The notes under the pieces: model-generated
Told to the model about the DNA's origin: nothing
Databases searched by the model: none
What the model saw: only the letters and a program-made list of their open reading frames with translations
Shown here: piece by piece, positions 15,655 to 25,600 of the stretch
How positions within the stretch are numbered: position 1 is the first letter of the stretch
Layout: the number at the start of each line of letters is the position of its first letter
Translations under genes and position numbers: made by a program
Origin: Gammaproteobacteria bacterium
Lineage (GTDB): Bacteria > Pseudomonadota > Gammaproteobacteria > Thiohalobacterales > Thiohalobacteraceae
Assembly (NCBI GenBank): GCA_018819175.1
Contig: JAHJQQ010000042.1
Coordinates: forward strand, 102,734-166,733
Reading direction: 5' to 3'
DNA length: 64,000 nucleotides

Positions 15655-16524
15655 ATGAACATCACTGCCTTCCAAGCACTCGCCTGCCCCCTCGACGGCG
15701 CACCTTTGCTGCGTGACGGCTCCGCGTGGCGTTGCGCCTCCGGGCATAGTTTCGACATTGCCAGTCAGGGCTATACCAACCTGCTGCCGGTACAGAACAA
15801 GCGTTCGCGCGATCCGGGCGACAGCAAGGCAATGGTCGCGGCGCGGCGACGTTTCCTGAATGCCGGTTATTACCAGCCGATTGCAGCGGCGGTCAGCCTG
15901 GCCGTGCTGACCGGTTTATCACCGGATGAAACATCCAGCTGTCTCGACGCCGGCTGTGGCGAGGGTTATTACCTGCGCCAGTTGGCTGCTGCGATGGATA
16001 CTGAACACACATTGGCGCTACTGGGGCTGGATATTTCCAAATGGGCCGTGCAATCCGCTGCGAAGCAGGACAAGCGGCCGAACTGGATCGTGGGCAGTAA
16101 CGCGAATCTTCCTGTGCAATCGAACACACTCGATCGGTTGCTGTGTATTTTCGGTTTTCCTGTGTATAGCGAATTTTCGCGCGTGCTGAAACCCAATGGC
16201 CAGTTGCTACAGGTCGACCCCGGTCCGGATCATCTGCGCGAGCTGCGCGAAATCATCTATCCCAGCCTGAAGCCGGCGCGAACCGACGAGCGACAAGACC
16301 CTGAAGGCTTCACCCGTCTAACCACCGAGACGGTCTGCTATGCTCTGGAACTCAGCGGAGCGGAACAGATTGCCGATCTATTGGCGATGACACCGCATCT
16401 CTATCGCGCCAATGCCGAGGGCCGCGCGAAGGCCGCCGCACTGACAGCGCTAACGGTGACGGTGGATGTACGCCTGTCGTGTTTTGTAAAGAGCGACATT
16501 AGGCAGAATCAATTGCAGCAATAG
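15655..16524 (+). CDS. rlmA: 23S rRNA guanine-N1 methyltransferase RlmA
   Basis: 289 residues. The N-terminus ACPLDGAPLLRDGSAWRCASGHSFDIASQGYTNLLPVQNKRSRDPGDSKAM is characteristic of RlmA, which methylates G745 of 23S rRNA. The SAM-binding motif I is CLDAGCGEGYYL. In the zinc-binding site the second ligand of the E. coli enzyme (C8) is replaced by D14; C11, C27 and H31 remain. The start ATG follows CGTCATGATAAATAACCC with no strong ribosome site. Single gene. Confidence 0.9.
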   Translation: MNITAFQALACPLDGAPLLRDGSAWRCASGHSFDIASQGYTNLLPVQNKRSRDPGDSKAMVAARRRFLNAGYYQPIAAAVSLAVLTGLSPDETSSCLDAGCGEGYYLRQLAAAMDTEHTLALLGLDISKWAVQSAAKQDKRPNWIVGSNANLPVQSNTLDRLLCIFGFPVYSEFSRVLKPNGQLLQVDPGPDHLRELREIIYPSLKPARTDERQDPEGFTRLTTETVCYALELSGAEQIADLLAMTPHLYRANAEGRAKAAALTALTVTVDVRLSCFVKSDIRQNQLQQ

Positions 16525-16667
16525 CGACTGATCAGCATACATGTGGCACTAACTCATGCTGATCTTCACCCGAAAGGCGAAGAAACGCAGCTCTCAATAA
16601 CAGCGACACCAGGCTCCAACAGGCCGTGCAGTTCAGATGAAATCTCAGCCCATTGAGGAATAGCACA

Positions 16668-17633
16668 ATGCGCCAATGTCTAATGTTAATTCTCCTGTCA
16701 CTCGCAGGGATCCAACCAGCCAGCGCACATGATGTCAGTGCGCCGTCCTCCATTGCGCACTACACGCTGGACCAGGTCAGCAAACGCATCCACGTCGTGC
16801 ATGGCACCCAGGATCTTCCTAGCCCGGAAACCCGCGGATTCATGAATAATCCCGCAGCGATTCTGACCGATAATGGCGTCATTATTGTGGATCCCGGCAG
16901 CAGCGTGGAAATCGGCAAGCAATTGCTGGAGAAGGTGCGCAAGGTTTCAGACAAACCGGTCATTGCGGTATTCAACACGCATGTGCACGGTGATCATTGG
17001 CTTGGTAACCATGGCATCCGTGAAATGTATCCTGATGTACCAATCTATGCGCACCGGCGCATGATCGAGCGCATTGACGCTGGAGAAGGCGACATCTGGA
17101 TCAAGCGCTTGATGGACATGACCGAGGGTGCCATTGCGGGAACCCGGGCAACCACCCCGAACATCGGCCTTGAGGGCGGTGAAGAGCTGGTATTGGATGG
17201 CGTAACACTCAAGATTCATCACGCCGGCCCTGCGCACACCGATAGTGATCTCATGATCGAGGTTGTCGATGATAAGGGATTATTCTTTGGTGACATTGTG
17301 GCTGCGCGTCGTGTGCCGAATTCAGATGTGCCACAGGATGCCAGCTTCAAGGGCACCATTGTCGCCATCAAAGCCATGCTGGAACGGCCGATTGATATCT
17401 ATATACCAGGCCATGGTCAGAGCGGTGGTCGCGAGGTGCCCGAGGCCTCTTTGGCATTCCTGGTGGCGCTGCACGCCTCGGTAACCAAATATTACGATCA
17501 AGGCATGGAAGCTTACGAGATGAAAGACAAGGTCATTGCCGATCTTGAGTCTTATAAAGACTGGAACAACTTTGCTGAAATGGGTCGCGTCATCAATTTT
17601 GTTTACCAGGAAGTTGAACGCGAGAATTTCTAG
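16668..17633 (+). CDS. Secreted metallo-beta-lactamase-fold hydrolase
   Basis: 321 residues from the ATG at 16668, preceded by TTGAGG at good spacing. A signal peptide is clear (CLMLILLSLAGIQPASA, cleavage after ASA), so the enzyme is periplasmic. The zinc site HxHxDH is present (NTHVHGDHWLGNHG). Further metal ligands are the His in HHAGPAHTDSD, the Asp in FFGDIV and the His in YIPGHGQSGG. The substrate is unknown; it resembles quinoprotein-associated MBL hydrolases more than true beta-lactamases. It leads a run of four same-strand genes ending at 19221. Confidence 0.88.
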   Translation: MRQCLMLILLSLAGIQPASAHDVSAPSSIAHYTLDQVSKRIHVVHGTQDLPSPETRGFMNNPAAILTDNGVIIVDPGSSVEIGKQLLEKVRKVSDKPVIAVFNTHVHGDHWLGNHGIREMYPDVPIYAHRRMIERIDAGEGDIWIKRLMDMTEGAIAGTRATTPNIGLEGGEELVLDGVTLKIHHAGPAHTDSDLMIEVVDDKGLFFGDIVAARRVPNSDVPQDASFKGTIVAIKAMLERPIDIYIPGHGQSGGREVPEASLAFLVALHASVTKYYDQGMEAYEMKDKVIADLESYKDWNNFAEMGRVINFVYQEVERENF

Positions 17634-17669
17634 AGGATGCAACCCAGCCAACCCAGGAGGATGGCCGAC

Positions 17670-17990
17670 ATGAATGCAGACCCGAAGAACGTCATTACCT
17701 GGATACTCATTTTGATTGTCCCCGTTGTCGCGGTGACGCTTGTCTCAGGGTTTCTGAATTATTTCGAGCCGGGGTTAATTGTCGCCGTCGTTAAAGAGCA
17801 TTTCGCGGCAACCATAGGCCTGCCGATGGCGGCGTTACTGGCGGCCTTTATTGTGGTTGCCCTCAGACATTCGGAAGGTCCGGTCAAGTTCGAAGGCTTG
17901 GGGATGAAGTTCGAGGGCGCGTCGGGCCAGGTTATCTTATGGGTGGTGTGCTTTCTTTCCATTGCCGCTGCGATTCGGTTGTTGTGGTAA
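17670..17990 (+). CDS. Small two-helix membrane protein
   Basis: 106 residues. I chose the ATG at 17670 because AGGAGG lies nine bases upstream. There are hydrophobic helices near residues 8-28, 48-66 and 88-105, with a charged loop (RHSEGPVKFEGLGMKFEGASG) before the last. No family recognised. It lies 36 bases after the MBL hydrolase and is probably in the same transcript. Confidence 0.7.
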   Translation: MNADPKNVITWILILIVPVVAVTLVSGFLNYFEPGLIVAVVKEHFAATIGLPMAALLAAFIVVALRHSEGPVKFEGLGMKFEGASGQVILWVVCFLSIAAAIRLLW

Positions 17991-18070
17991 ATTCAAGCCG
18001 ACGGCGACGGAACCCTGTATTCACTACTATCGTCACACTCTTTACTTATCGGTAACCATGAAGGATCACC

Positions 18071-18409
18071 ATGGCGGTCTGGCTCCCCGTTCTGAAGGCA
18101 TCACTCCCCTACATCACGCAGATCGTGAGGGCGGCTATTCCTGCATTCACCGCGAAAACCTCCGCTGACAAGTCATCTGAAGTGGTACCAACCCAGATTG
18201 CCGAACTTCAATCGGCCGTGACGCAGAATGCGGAAGCGGTGAAGGTACTGGCGACGCAGCTGAAAGGCACCATTGAAGGCATCGATACCGGCGCGGCGAA
18301 ACTCGAACAGGAAATCAGATCCCTCAAAAGACTTGTGCGGATCGCCATCCTTCTTGCGTTGATCGGCATTGGCACTGCCATCTTGGCCTGGTTCAGCAAC
18401 GGCGGATAA
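18071..18409 (+). CDS. Coiled-coil protein with C-terminal membrane anchor
   Basis: 112 residues: an N-terminal amphipathic stretch, a coiled coil about 45-85 (QIAELQSAVTQNAEAVKVLATQLKGTIEGIDTGAAKLEQEI), and one membrane helix at the end (IAILLALIGIGTAILAWF). AAGGA precedes the ATG. Its stop overlaps the start of the methyltransferase gene by one base, indicating coupled translation. Function unknown. Confidence 0.75.
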   Translation: MAVWLPVLKASLPYITQIVRAAIPAFTAKTSADKSSEVVPTQIAELQSAVTQNAEAVKVLATQLKGTIEGIDTGAAKLEQEIRSLKRLVRIAILLALIGIGTAILAWFSNGG

Positions 18410-19221
18410 TGACTACTGGTTCAACAGCACATCGACGTATGTCCATCGAAACCGTTTTCAATCTCCGCCCGGAACAGTATCGCGACTATCAGATTGCGGA
18501 GGCGGATGCGGGTGCGCTGACGGTCCACGAGCATGACGGCTATCGCTGGCTCTGTTCCGGCGATGCCGCCATCCAGTCAGTCATGCGATTGGATGCACCT
18601 GAGAAACTGCTATTGCCGAATCATCTGGCCATGCTGATGGGCCTGCCGGTTTCAACTTCACCCGCGCCTGTATTGAATCTGGGTACCGGAACTGGCGCCA
18701 TCGAACGCTTCCTGAACAGCCGCCTGCCCGCACTCGAGCTTGTCTCCGTCGACAGCAACCCGAGCATGATCGAGCTTGCGCGTGATTATTTTTACCTGCC
18801 GCGTGACTGGCCGGTGCAACTTCAAACCGCCGCAGACTACCTGCAACACAGTCAACAGACATTCGGTTTGATCCTGGCGGATCTGTTTGCCGGCGATAAC
18901 CATGCGCCTTGTCTGTTCGATGCGGATTTCTACCGGCTTGTCGCGCAGCACCTGACAGAGTCCGGCGTGTTATCGCTGAACCTGTGTCCACGCACGGAGG
19001 ACGAAATCGTCTCTATTCTGGTTGTGCTGCGTCAAAGCCTGCCCTGGGTGATGCTGGTGAAGGTACCGGATCACGGCAACATGGTACTGCTGGCCGGCAG
19101 GCAACCGTCGCCCACCGCTACAGAACTTGCACAGCGCGCCGGGCAGCTCTCACATTCCCTCCAACTTGATTTTGACGCGCTGCTGAATCAGATTGAGCGA
19201 CTGCCACCGCCGGTGAGCTGA
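18409..19221 (+). CDS. Spermidine-synthase-like SAM methyltransferase
   Basis: 270 residues with a Rossmann core: VLNLGTGTGAIERFL (motif I), LVSVDSNPSMIELARDYF (motif II), FGLILADLFAGDNHAPCLFDADFYRLV (motif IV). This resembles the fused spermidine-synthase-like group, most of which do not make polyamines. The start codon overlaps the preceding stop (TAATG). It is the last gene of the four-gene run. Confidence 0.8.
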   Translation: MTTGSTAHRRMSIETVFNLRPEQYRDYQIAEADAGALTVHEHDGYRWLCSGDAAIQSVMRLDAPEKLLLPNHLAMLMGLPVSTSPAPVLNLGTGTGAIERFLNSRLPALELVSVDSNPSMIELARDYFYLPRDWPVQLQTAADYLQHSQQTFGLILADLFAGDNHAPCLFDADFYRLVAQHLTESGVLSLNLCPRTEDEIVSILVVLRQSLPWVMLVKVPDHGNMVLLAGRQPSPTATELAQRAGQLSHSLQLDFDALLNQIERLPPPVS

Positions 19222-19361
19222 GCAAGTCAAAACCTGGCGAAGACTTGATCTGTGCCAAGGCAATCGGCACGGGCTTCAAACTACAATCACCCGCATCGTC
19301 TGTTGGCCTGCGTTCAGCTCTGACGCGCCAACCATGCATTTCGGACTCTATGAGGTGTGGC

Positions 19362-19946
19362 ATGAAACAATTTCGACTTATCGCGTTGGCTGCCGTTCTG
19401 GTGGCGCCCGTTATCTCGGCCGATGAGATTCCGACCGATGATCTCGAAGCGCGCGCCGCTGCGAGCCGCGCGGCCGTCAAAACCTTCGCACAGAATCTGC
19501 AGGGTGAGCTCCAGGCCGCCATGAAGGCCGGTGGGCCGATCAATGCCATCAGCGTCTGCAATGAAAAGGCGCCCGCGATTGCGGCCGCGGTATCCGAGGC
19601 GCAGGGCTGGTCGGTCGGACGCACGACACTCAAGCCGCGCAATGCCGACAACGCCGCCGACGATTGGGAACGTGACGTGCTGAAGACGTTCGAGCAACGC
19701 AAAGCCGCCGGCGAAGACCCTGCCAAGCTGGAGTTCTTCGAGCTGATCGGCGACAACGGCAGTCGCGAGTTCCGCTACATGAAGGCCATCGGCATCGCCA
19801 AAGACGCCCCCTGTCTGGCTTGCCACGGCACGGATATCGCGCCCGAGGTCAGCGCAAAACTCAAGGCACTCTATCCGGACGACCAGGCTGTTGGTTATAA
19901 AACCGGCGACATCCGCGGCGCATTCACGATCCGGCAACCGATGTAG
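19362..19946 (+). CDS. DUF3365/Tll0287-like periplasmic haem-binding protein
   Basis: 194 residues from the ATG at 19362, with a signal peptide (KQFRLIALAAVLVAPVISA). One c-type haem motif CLACHG near residue 155, a distal cysteine in INAISVCNEKAP, and the LYPDDQAVGYKTGDIRGAFTIRQPM tail fit DUF3365, which serves as a haem-based redox or gas sensor domain in many proteins. Here it stands alone, without a kinase partner on the same strand. The open frame upstream of the chosen start lacks a signal peptide. Confidence 0.88.
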   Translation: MKQFRLIALAAVLVAPVISADEIPTDDLEARAAASRAAVKTFAQNLQGELQAAMKAGGPINAISVCNEKAPAIAAAVSEAQGWSVGRTTLKPRNADNAADDWERDVLKTFEQRKAAGEDPAKLEFFELIGDNGSREFRYMKAIGIAKDAPCLACHGTDIAPEVSAKLKALYPDDQAVGYKTGDIRGAFTIRQPM

Positions 19947-19991
19947 AGGTAAGAGCGCAGTGCGGGGGTCGGCACGCAGATTTCATTAACG

Positions 19992-20245
19992 TTAGGGAAG
20001 GTCTGATTAATTCGGTAATGTCGTCATTGCGAGCGAAGCGAAGCAATCTCCCAACCGTCAAATCAATACCTTAAAGATTATTCGCTACGCTCACCCCTTC
20101 GGGGCCACCCTATGGGCGTTCTGCGCTCGCAAGCTCGCTTGTGCCGCGTCGCTTTCCCATAGAATCCCTTCGGGCTTCATTATGGGTACCTTACCCTTCG
20201 GGTCAAGGCATCCTCGCAATGACGAATTAATCAGATGTTCCTTAG
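19992..20245. repeat. 254-bp repeat of the GGAACCTCTGATT-ended family
   Basis: The inverted ends are TTAGGGAAGGTCTGATTAAT on the left and ATTAATCAGATGTTCCTTAG on the right. The interior holds CGTCATTGCGAGCGAAGCG and a second internal palindrome. The right end overlaps the histidine kinase gene below and supplies its TAA stop. Confidence 0.7.
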
Positions 20246-22506
20246 ATTGAACTTTGTTCCGACCCCGGTTGCGCAACGGCCAATTCAAAATAGAAGCAGC
20301 TTCCCTTACCCTCTTCGGTATCGTAGCCGATGGCGCCCTTGTGCAGATCAATAATCGATTTTGAAATACTCAATCCAAGTCCACTCCCGCCTTTTCGGCG
20401 GCTGTCGGTTGCGTCCGCCTGCGTGAAGCGCATAAATAGCCGTTCCCGAAAATCTTCCGGCACACCTATACCGGCATCGGTTACGCTGACTCGCACCTTA
20501 CCATCCTTCAACACAGCGCTCACTGTTACAGAAGCGCCTGTCTCCGAGAATTTGATGGCATTGGAAATGAAATTGGCGAGCACCTGCATCAGCCGGCCGG
20601 AATCCGCCTGCAGACTGATATTCGGTATCGGCTCTGCGAGCACGAGTGCAACGTCATGCGGTAATGCATAAGGCTGATTTTCCCTAATCGCCTGCTTGAG
20701 CAACTCCGGTAGATTCAGCTGCTGCAGATCAAGCACCAGCCGTCCGGATTCAAGCCTTTCCAGATCCAGTATGTCATTGACCAAATGTACCAGGCGCTCG
20801 GTATTTTGGCAGGCTATGCTGAGCAGATCGGCGCTCTGCGGTATCGGCGCGTTATTTTTTTCGGTCGTGCGCAGCAGACCCAGGGCACCACGAATCGCCG
20901 TAAGCGGCGTACGCAACTCATGGGATACGGTCGAGATAAATTCATCTTTAAGCCGGTCGATACGCTTGCGCTCGGAAATATCCCGTATCAGCAGGGTGAA
21001 AAATATCTCATCCTCTGCCTTCCAGTTCGAAACCGAAACTTCCAGCGGAAATTCCGAGTCGTCAGCGCGTATACCCTGCGCCTCGAATGTCGCGCTGACA
21101 GCAGCGAACCGACCCTCTTTCATCAGCGCTGGCAGGCCAGGCCCTTGTTTAGGGCCACCGCCTTCCGTTAACAATGCCGTGACCGGCATGCCGATTAAAT
21201 CATCGGCCGACAGGCCGAACACCGAACTGGCTGCAGGATTGCTGTACAGGATCGCCCCATTCACTTCTGTTGAAATAATAGCGTCGTGGGCAGCATCGGT
21301 AATGGCACGGAACTGCTCGCGGCTACGACGCAGTTCAGAGGTCATCTCACGCGCCTTTACAACGACTCGCTTTCGCTGCTGTGATAGCGACCAGATAATG
21401 GCGAACAGCAGAAAATCCACCACCACACCACCAACAACGATCTGCAGTGGCTGGCTGCTGGACATTTCGGCTTCAAATTTCTTGCTGCCGGTAAATATGG
21501 CCGACCAGGTGCGGCCCGGTAAATCGATGACCTGCTTGCTTGTATAAGCTGCACTTTGTACTGATTTTTCCGACACGTCTCCCCAGGCCTGCAAAGTGTC
21601 AAACAACAGCTTGTCGGCCTGAGCCTCTATGCCGTCGTAAAGCTTGAATTCAAGTTCCGGTTTTCCAAAGCCCAGTATTCCCTGCATCAGGTCTCTCATG
21701 CGGAATGGGCTATAGACGAAGCCCAGCAGCGCCGCACGCCGCTGCTCAATCGTTGCGATGTCCGCGCCCGCGCGATAAACCGGCAGATACATGAGAAAAC
21801 CGGCTTGAACGTCCTGCTCGGTCTCCTGTAACAAAACAACACGCCCTGATACGGATGTCTGATCAGCGTCTCGCGCATGCTCCATCGCCGCGCGGCGAGT
21901 TGGCTCGCTGAACATGTCGTAGCCGAACGCCCGCAGATTCCGGTCGTCCATGGGCTCCAGATAGATGATGGAGCTGTAGAACTCGCGTTCCCCTTCGGGC
22001 TTGATGGCAAACTCGGGGTATCCTTCGGCGCGCACTTCGGAAATCACGGCATCCAGGTCTTGCGGAGAGATCCAGCGCGAGTAGCCGATACCCTGCAATC
22101 CCGGAAAGGATTCTTCGATATTCAGAGTACTGACGAAAGCGCGCCACTCACGACGTGTCACGGGATGCTCCACTGCGTTGAACAGGGCAACACCCGCGCG
22201 CAACATCTGCTCGTAATCCAGCATGCGTTTGCCGATGGCAAACTTGGCGTCCTCCACTTCGTACTGGAAGCGTTCCTGGGCGCGTCGCTCGACATACTGT
22301 GTGGAAATCTGCCAGGCCAAAGCCGTCAGCAGCAGAGACAATACCAATACCACCCACGCAGTGAGTTCATTGTGTGCAACGGCTGCAAATATATTCCTGG
22401 ACTGGCGGACAGGATCGCTGAGCATGATTTCCAAGCAGGTTGTGAGGCTACTCGAGTATAGCGGCAGGCCACCCCGAGTTTTAGAAACAATTGTGTCTTG
22501 ATCCAT
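20242..22506 (-). CDS. CHASE-PAS sensor histidine kinase
   Basis: 754 residues. A membrane helix (about 48-66), an extracytoplasmic CHASE domain (GYSRWISPQDLDAVI, FGYDMFSEPTRRAAMEHARD), a second helix near 370, a PAS domain (about 400-510), HisKA with H529 in STVSHELRTPLTAIRGAL, then HATPase_c with N box NFISNAIKFSE, G1 DAGIGV and G2 GSGLGLSISK. No receiver domain and no adjacent response regulator. An alternative ATG at 22425 would give 727 residues; neither start has a strong ribosome site. The TAA stop lies in the end of a repeat element. CHASE ligands are generally cytokinin-like or small molecules; the ligand here is unknown. Confidence 0.9.
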   Translation of the reverse strand: MDQDTIVSKTRGGLPLYSSSLTTCLEIMLSDPVRQSRNIFAAVAHNELTAWVVLVLSLLLTALAWQISTQYVERRAQERFQYEVEDAKFAIGKRMLDYEQMLRAGVALFNAVEHPVTRREWRAFVSTLNIEESFPGLQGIGYSRWISPQDLDAVISEVRAEGYPEFAIKPEGEREFYSSIIYLEPMDDRNLRAFGYDMFSEPTRRAAMEHARDADQTSVSGRVVLLQETEQDVQAGFLMYLPVYRAGADIATIEQRRAALLGFVYSPFRMRDLMQGILGFGKPELEFKLYDGIEAQADKLLFDTLQAWGDVSEKSVQSAAYTSKQVIDLPGRTWSAIFTGSKKFEAEMSSSQPLQIVVGGVVVDFLLFAIIWSLSQQRKRVVVKAREMTSELRRSREQFRAITDAAHDAIISTEVNGAILYSNPAASSVFGLSADDLIGMPVTALLTEGGGPKQGPGLPALMKEGRFAAVSATFEAQGIRADDSEFPLEVSVSNWKAEDEIFFTLLIRDISERKRIDRLKDEFISTVSHELRTPLTAIRGALGLLRTTEKNNAPIPQSADLLSIACQNTERLVHLVNDILDLERLESGRLVLDLQQLNLPELLKQAIRENQPYALPHDVALVLAEPIPNISLQADSGRLMQVLANFISNAIKFSETGASVTVSAVLKDGKVRVSVTDAGIGVPEDFRERLFMRFTQADATDSRRKGGSGLGLSISKSIIDLHKGAIGYDTEEGKGSCFYFELAVAQPGSEQSSI

Positions 22507-22649
22507 TGCAGGGTCCGGTTATTGTTCCACCGCCATGCCGCAGCAGACCGTTATAACACCATAAATGGGCCGTTCCGCCCCACACGGGTTTGGGCTCAGG
22601 CCCTGACCTGCTAGACTTGGCGGCCCGAAACAGCAACGCCGCGACAGAC

Positions 22650-25600
22650 ATGACCTCATTAGAAGAACTCTTGAAAAGCCGTATCCTCATCCTGGACGGC
22701 GCCATGGGCACCATGATCCAGCGCTATAAGCTGGAAGAGGCGGACTACCGCGGCGAGCGTTTCAAGGATTGGCCCAGCGATCTCAAGGGTAACAACGACT
22801 TGTTGTCGCTGACCCAGCCGAAGATTATCGGCGACATTCACCGCGCCTATCTGGAGGCCGGCGCCGACATCATCGAGACCAATACCTTCAACTCGACGGC
22901 TATTTCCATGGCCGACTATCACCAGGAAGAATTGGTGTATGAGCTGAATTTCGAATCCGCCAAGCTGGCGCGCGCGGCCTGCGATGCCTATGCCACCCCC
23001 GACAAGCCGCGCTTTGTGGCCGGCGTGCTCGGCCCGACCAACCGCACCGCCTCGCTGTCGCCGGATGTGAACAACCCCGGCTTTCGCAATGTCAGCTTCG
23101 ATGCGCTGCGCGAAACTTATTACGAGGCCACCAAGGCACTGGTCGATGGCGGCGCCGATATCATTCTGATTGAGACCATTTTTGATACGCTGAATGCCAA
23201 GGCCGCGGTGTTCGCCGTGGAAAGTTATTTCGAAGATACCGGCAAACGCCTGCCCGTCATGATCTCCGGCACCATCACCGATGCCTCCGGCCGCACGTTA
23301 TCCGGCCAGACCGCCGAGGCTTTTTTCAATTCGCTACGCCATGCGCGCCCGATTTCGTTAGGCTTCAACTGCGCGCTCGGCGCCAAGCAGTTGCGCGAAC
23401 ATATCGACGAACTGGCCGGTATCGCCGACTGCGGCGTGAACGCGCACCCCAATGCCGGCCTGCCGAATGAATTCGGCGAGTACGACGAATCGCCCGAAGC
23501 CATGGCCAAGGAGATCGCCGAATGGGCGCAGTCCGGTTTCCTGAACATCATCGGCGGCTGCTGCGGCACCACGCCCGCGCATATCAAGGCGATTGCCGAT
23601 GCGGTGGCGACCTTCCCGCCGCGCACGATTCCCAAACATGACCACACGCTGCGACTCGCCGGCTTGGAGCCCTGCAATATTCGTGAAGACTCGCTGTTCG
23701 TGAATGTCGGCGAGCGCACCAATGTCACCGGCTCGGCACTGTTCAAGAAGATGATCTTGAATGGCGAGTACGACAAGGCATTGGTGGTGGCGCGGCAGCA
23801 GGTCGAGAACGGCGCGCAGGTCATCGACATCAACATGGACGAAGGCATGCTGGACGGCAAGGAGGCCATGGTCACCTTCCTGAACCTGATCGCCTCCGAG
23901 CCGGATATCTCGCGCGTGCCGATCATGATCGATTCGTCCAAGTGGGAAATTCTCGAGGCCGGCCTGAAATGCATTCAGGGCAAGGGCATCGTCAATTCCA
24001 TTTCCATGAAGGAAGGTGAAGACAAATTCATCGAGCAGGCCACACTGTGCCGCAAATACGGTGCGGCGGTCATTGTCATGGCCTTTGACGAAACCGGCCA
24101 GGCCGACACTCAGGCACGCAAGGTCGAGATCTGCACGCGCGCTTACAAACTGCTCACCGAACAGGTTTGCTTTCCTCCCGAAGACATCATCTTCGATCCG
24201 AACATCTTTGCCATTGCCACCGGCATTGAGGAACACAACAACTACGGCGTCGACTTCATTGAGGCGACGCGTATTATCAAGCAGACCCTGCCGCACGCCA
24301 GCATCTCCGGTGGCGTGTCCAATGTGTCGTTCTCGTTCCGTGGCAACAACCCGGTGCGCGAGGCGATTCACGCCGTGTTCCTGTATCACGCCATCAAGGC
24401 CGGCATGGACATGGGTATCGTCAACGCCGGACAGCTGGCCATCTATGAAGACATTCCCGCCGAACTGCGCGAGCGCGTCGAGGATGTCGTGCTCAATCGC
24501 CGCGAGGATTCGACCGAACGCCTGCTGGAGATCGCCGATAAATACAAAGGCGATGGCAGCAGTGTCGAGAAGAAAGAAGACCTGGCCTGGCGCGAACTGC
24601 CGGTGGTCAAACGCCTCGAACATGCGCTGGTCAAGGGCATCGACGCCTTCGTCGAGGCCGATACCGAGGAATGCCGTCACCAGTACGAACGCCCGATCCA
24701 GGTGATCGAAGGACCGCTGATGGACGGCATGAACGTGGTCGGCGATCTGTTCGGCGCCGGCAAGATGTTCCTGCCGCAGGTGGTCAAATCCGCGCGCGTG
24801 ATGAAAAAGGCCGTTGCCTATCTGCTGCCTTACATCGAGGCCGAGAAAGACGTGAACTCCCGGGCCAAGGGAAAGATCCTCATGGCCACGGTGAAGGGCG
24901 ACGTGCACGACATCGGCAAGAACATTGTCGGCGTGGTACTGCAATGCAACAACTTCGAGGTCATCGATCTCGGCGTGATGGTCTCGGCACAAAAGATTCT
25001 CGACACGGCCAAGACCGAGAATGTCGACATCATCGGGTTGTCGGGCTTGATCACGCCCTCGCTGGATGAGATGGCGCATGTCGCCAAGGAGATGCAGCGC
25101 CTGGGTTACAGCATGCCGCTGTTGATCGGCGGCGCCACCACCTCGCGTGTACACACGGCAGTGAAGATCGAACCCAACTACAGCGGCACCACGGTGTACG
25201 TGAAGGATGCCTCGCGCGCCGTGGGCGTGGCGCAGAATCTCGTCAGCGATGCGAATGCGACCGACTATATCGCCAAGGTGAAAGAGGAATATGCCCAGGT
25301 ACGTGAGATGCACAAGGGCAAGGTGCGCAAGACCGACTGGCTGACGCTGGCCGAGGCGCGCGCCAACAAGCAGCAGATCGACTGGACCGACTATCAACCT
25401 ACTGAGCCCAGCGTCCTTGGCATCAAGGTGTTCGAGCATTACTCGCTCAACGACATCGCCAAGTACATCGACTGGACGCCGTTCTTCAAAACCTGGGAAC
25501 TGGCCGGCAGCTACCCGAAGATTCTCAAGGACAGCGTGGTCGGCGAGCATGCACGCCAGCTGTTCGATGATGCGCAGTCCATGCTCAAAGAGATTATCGA

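Noticed and set aside
22507..22649. Riboswitch before metH
   Set aside because: No conserved cobalamin or SAH riboswitch core could be recognised in the short leader.
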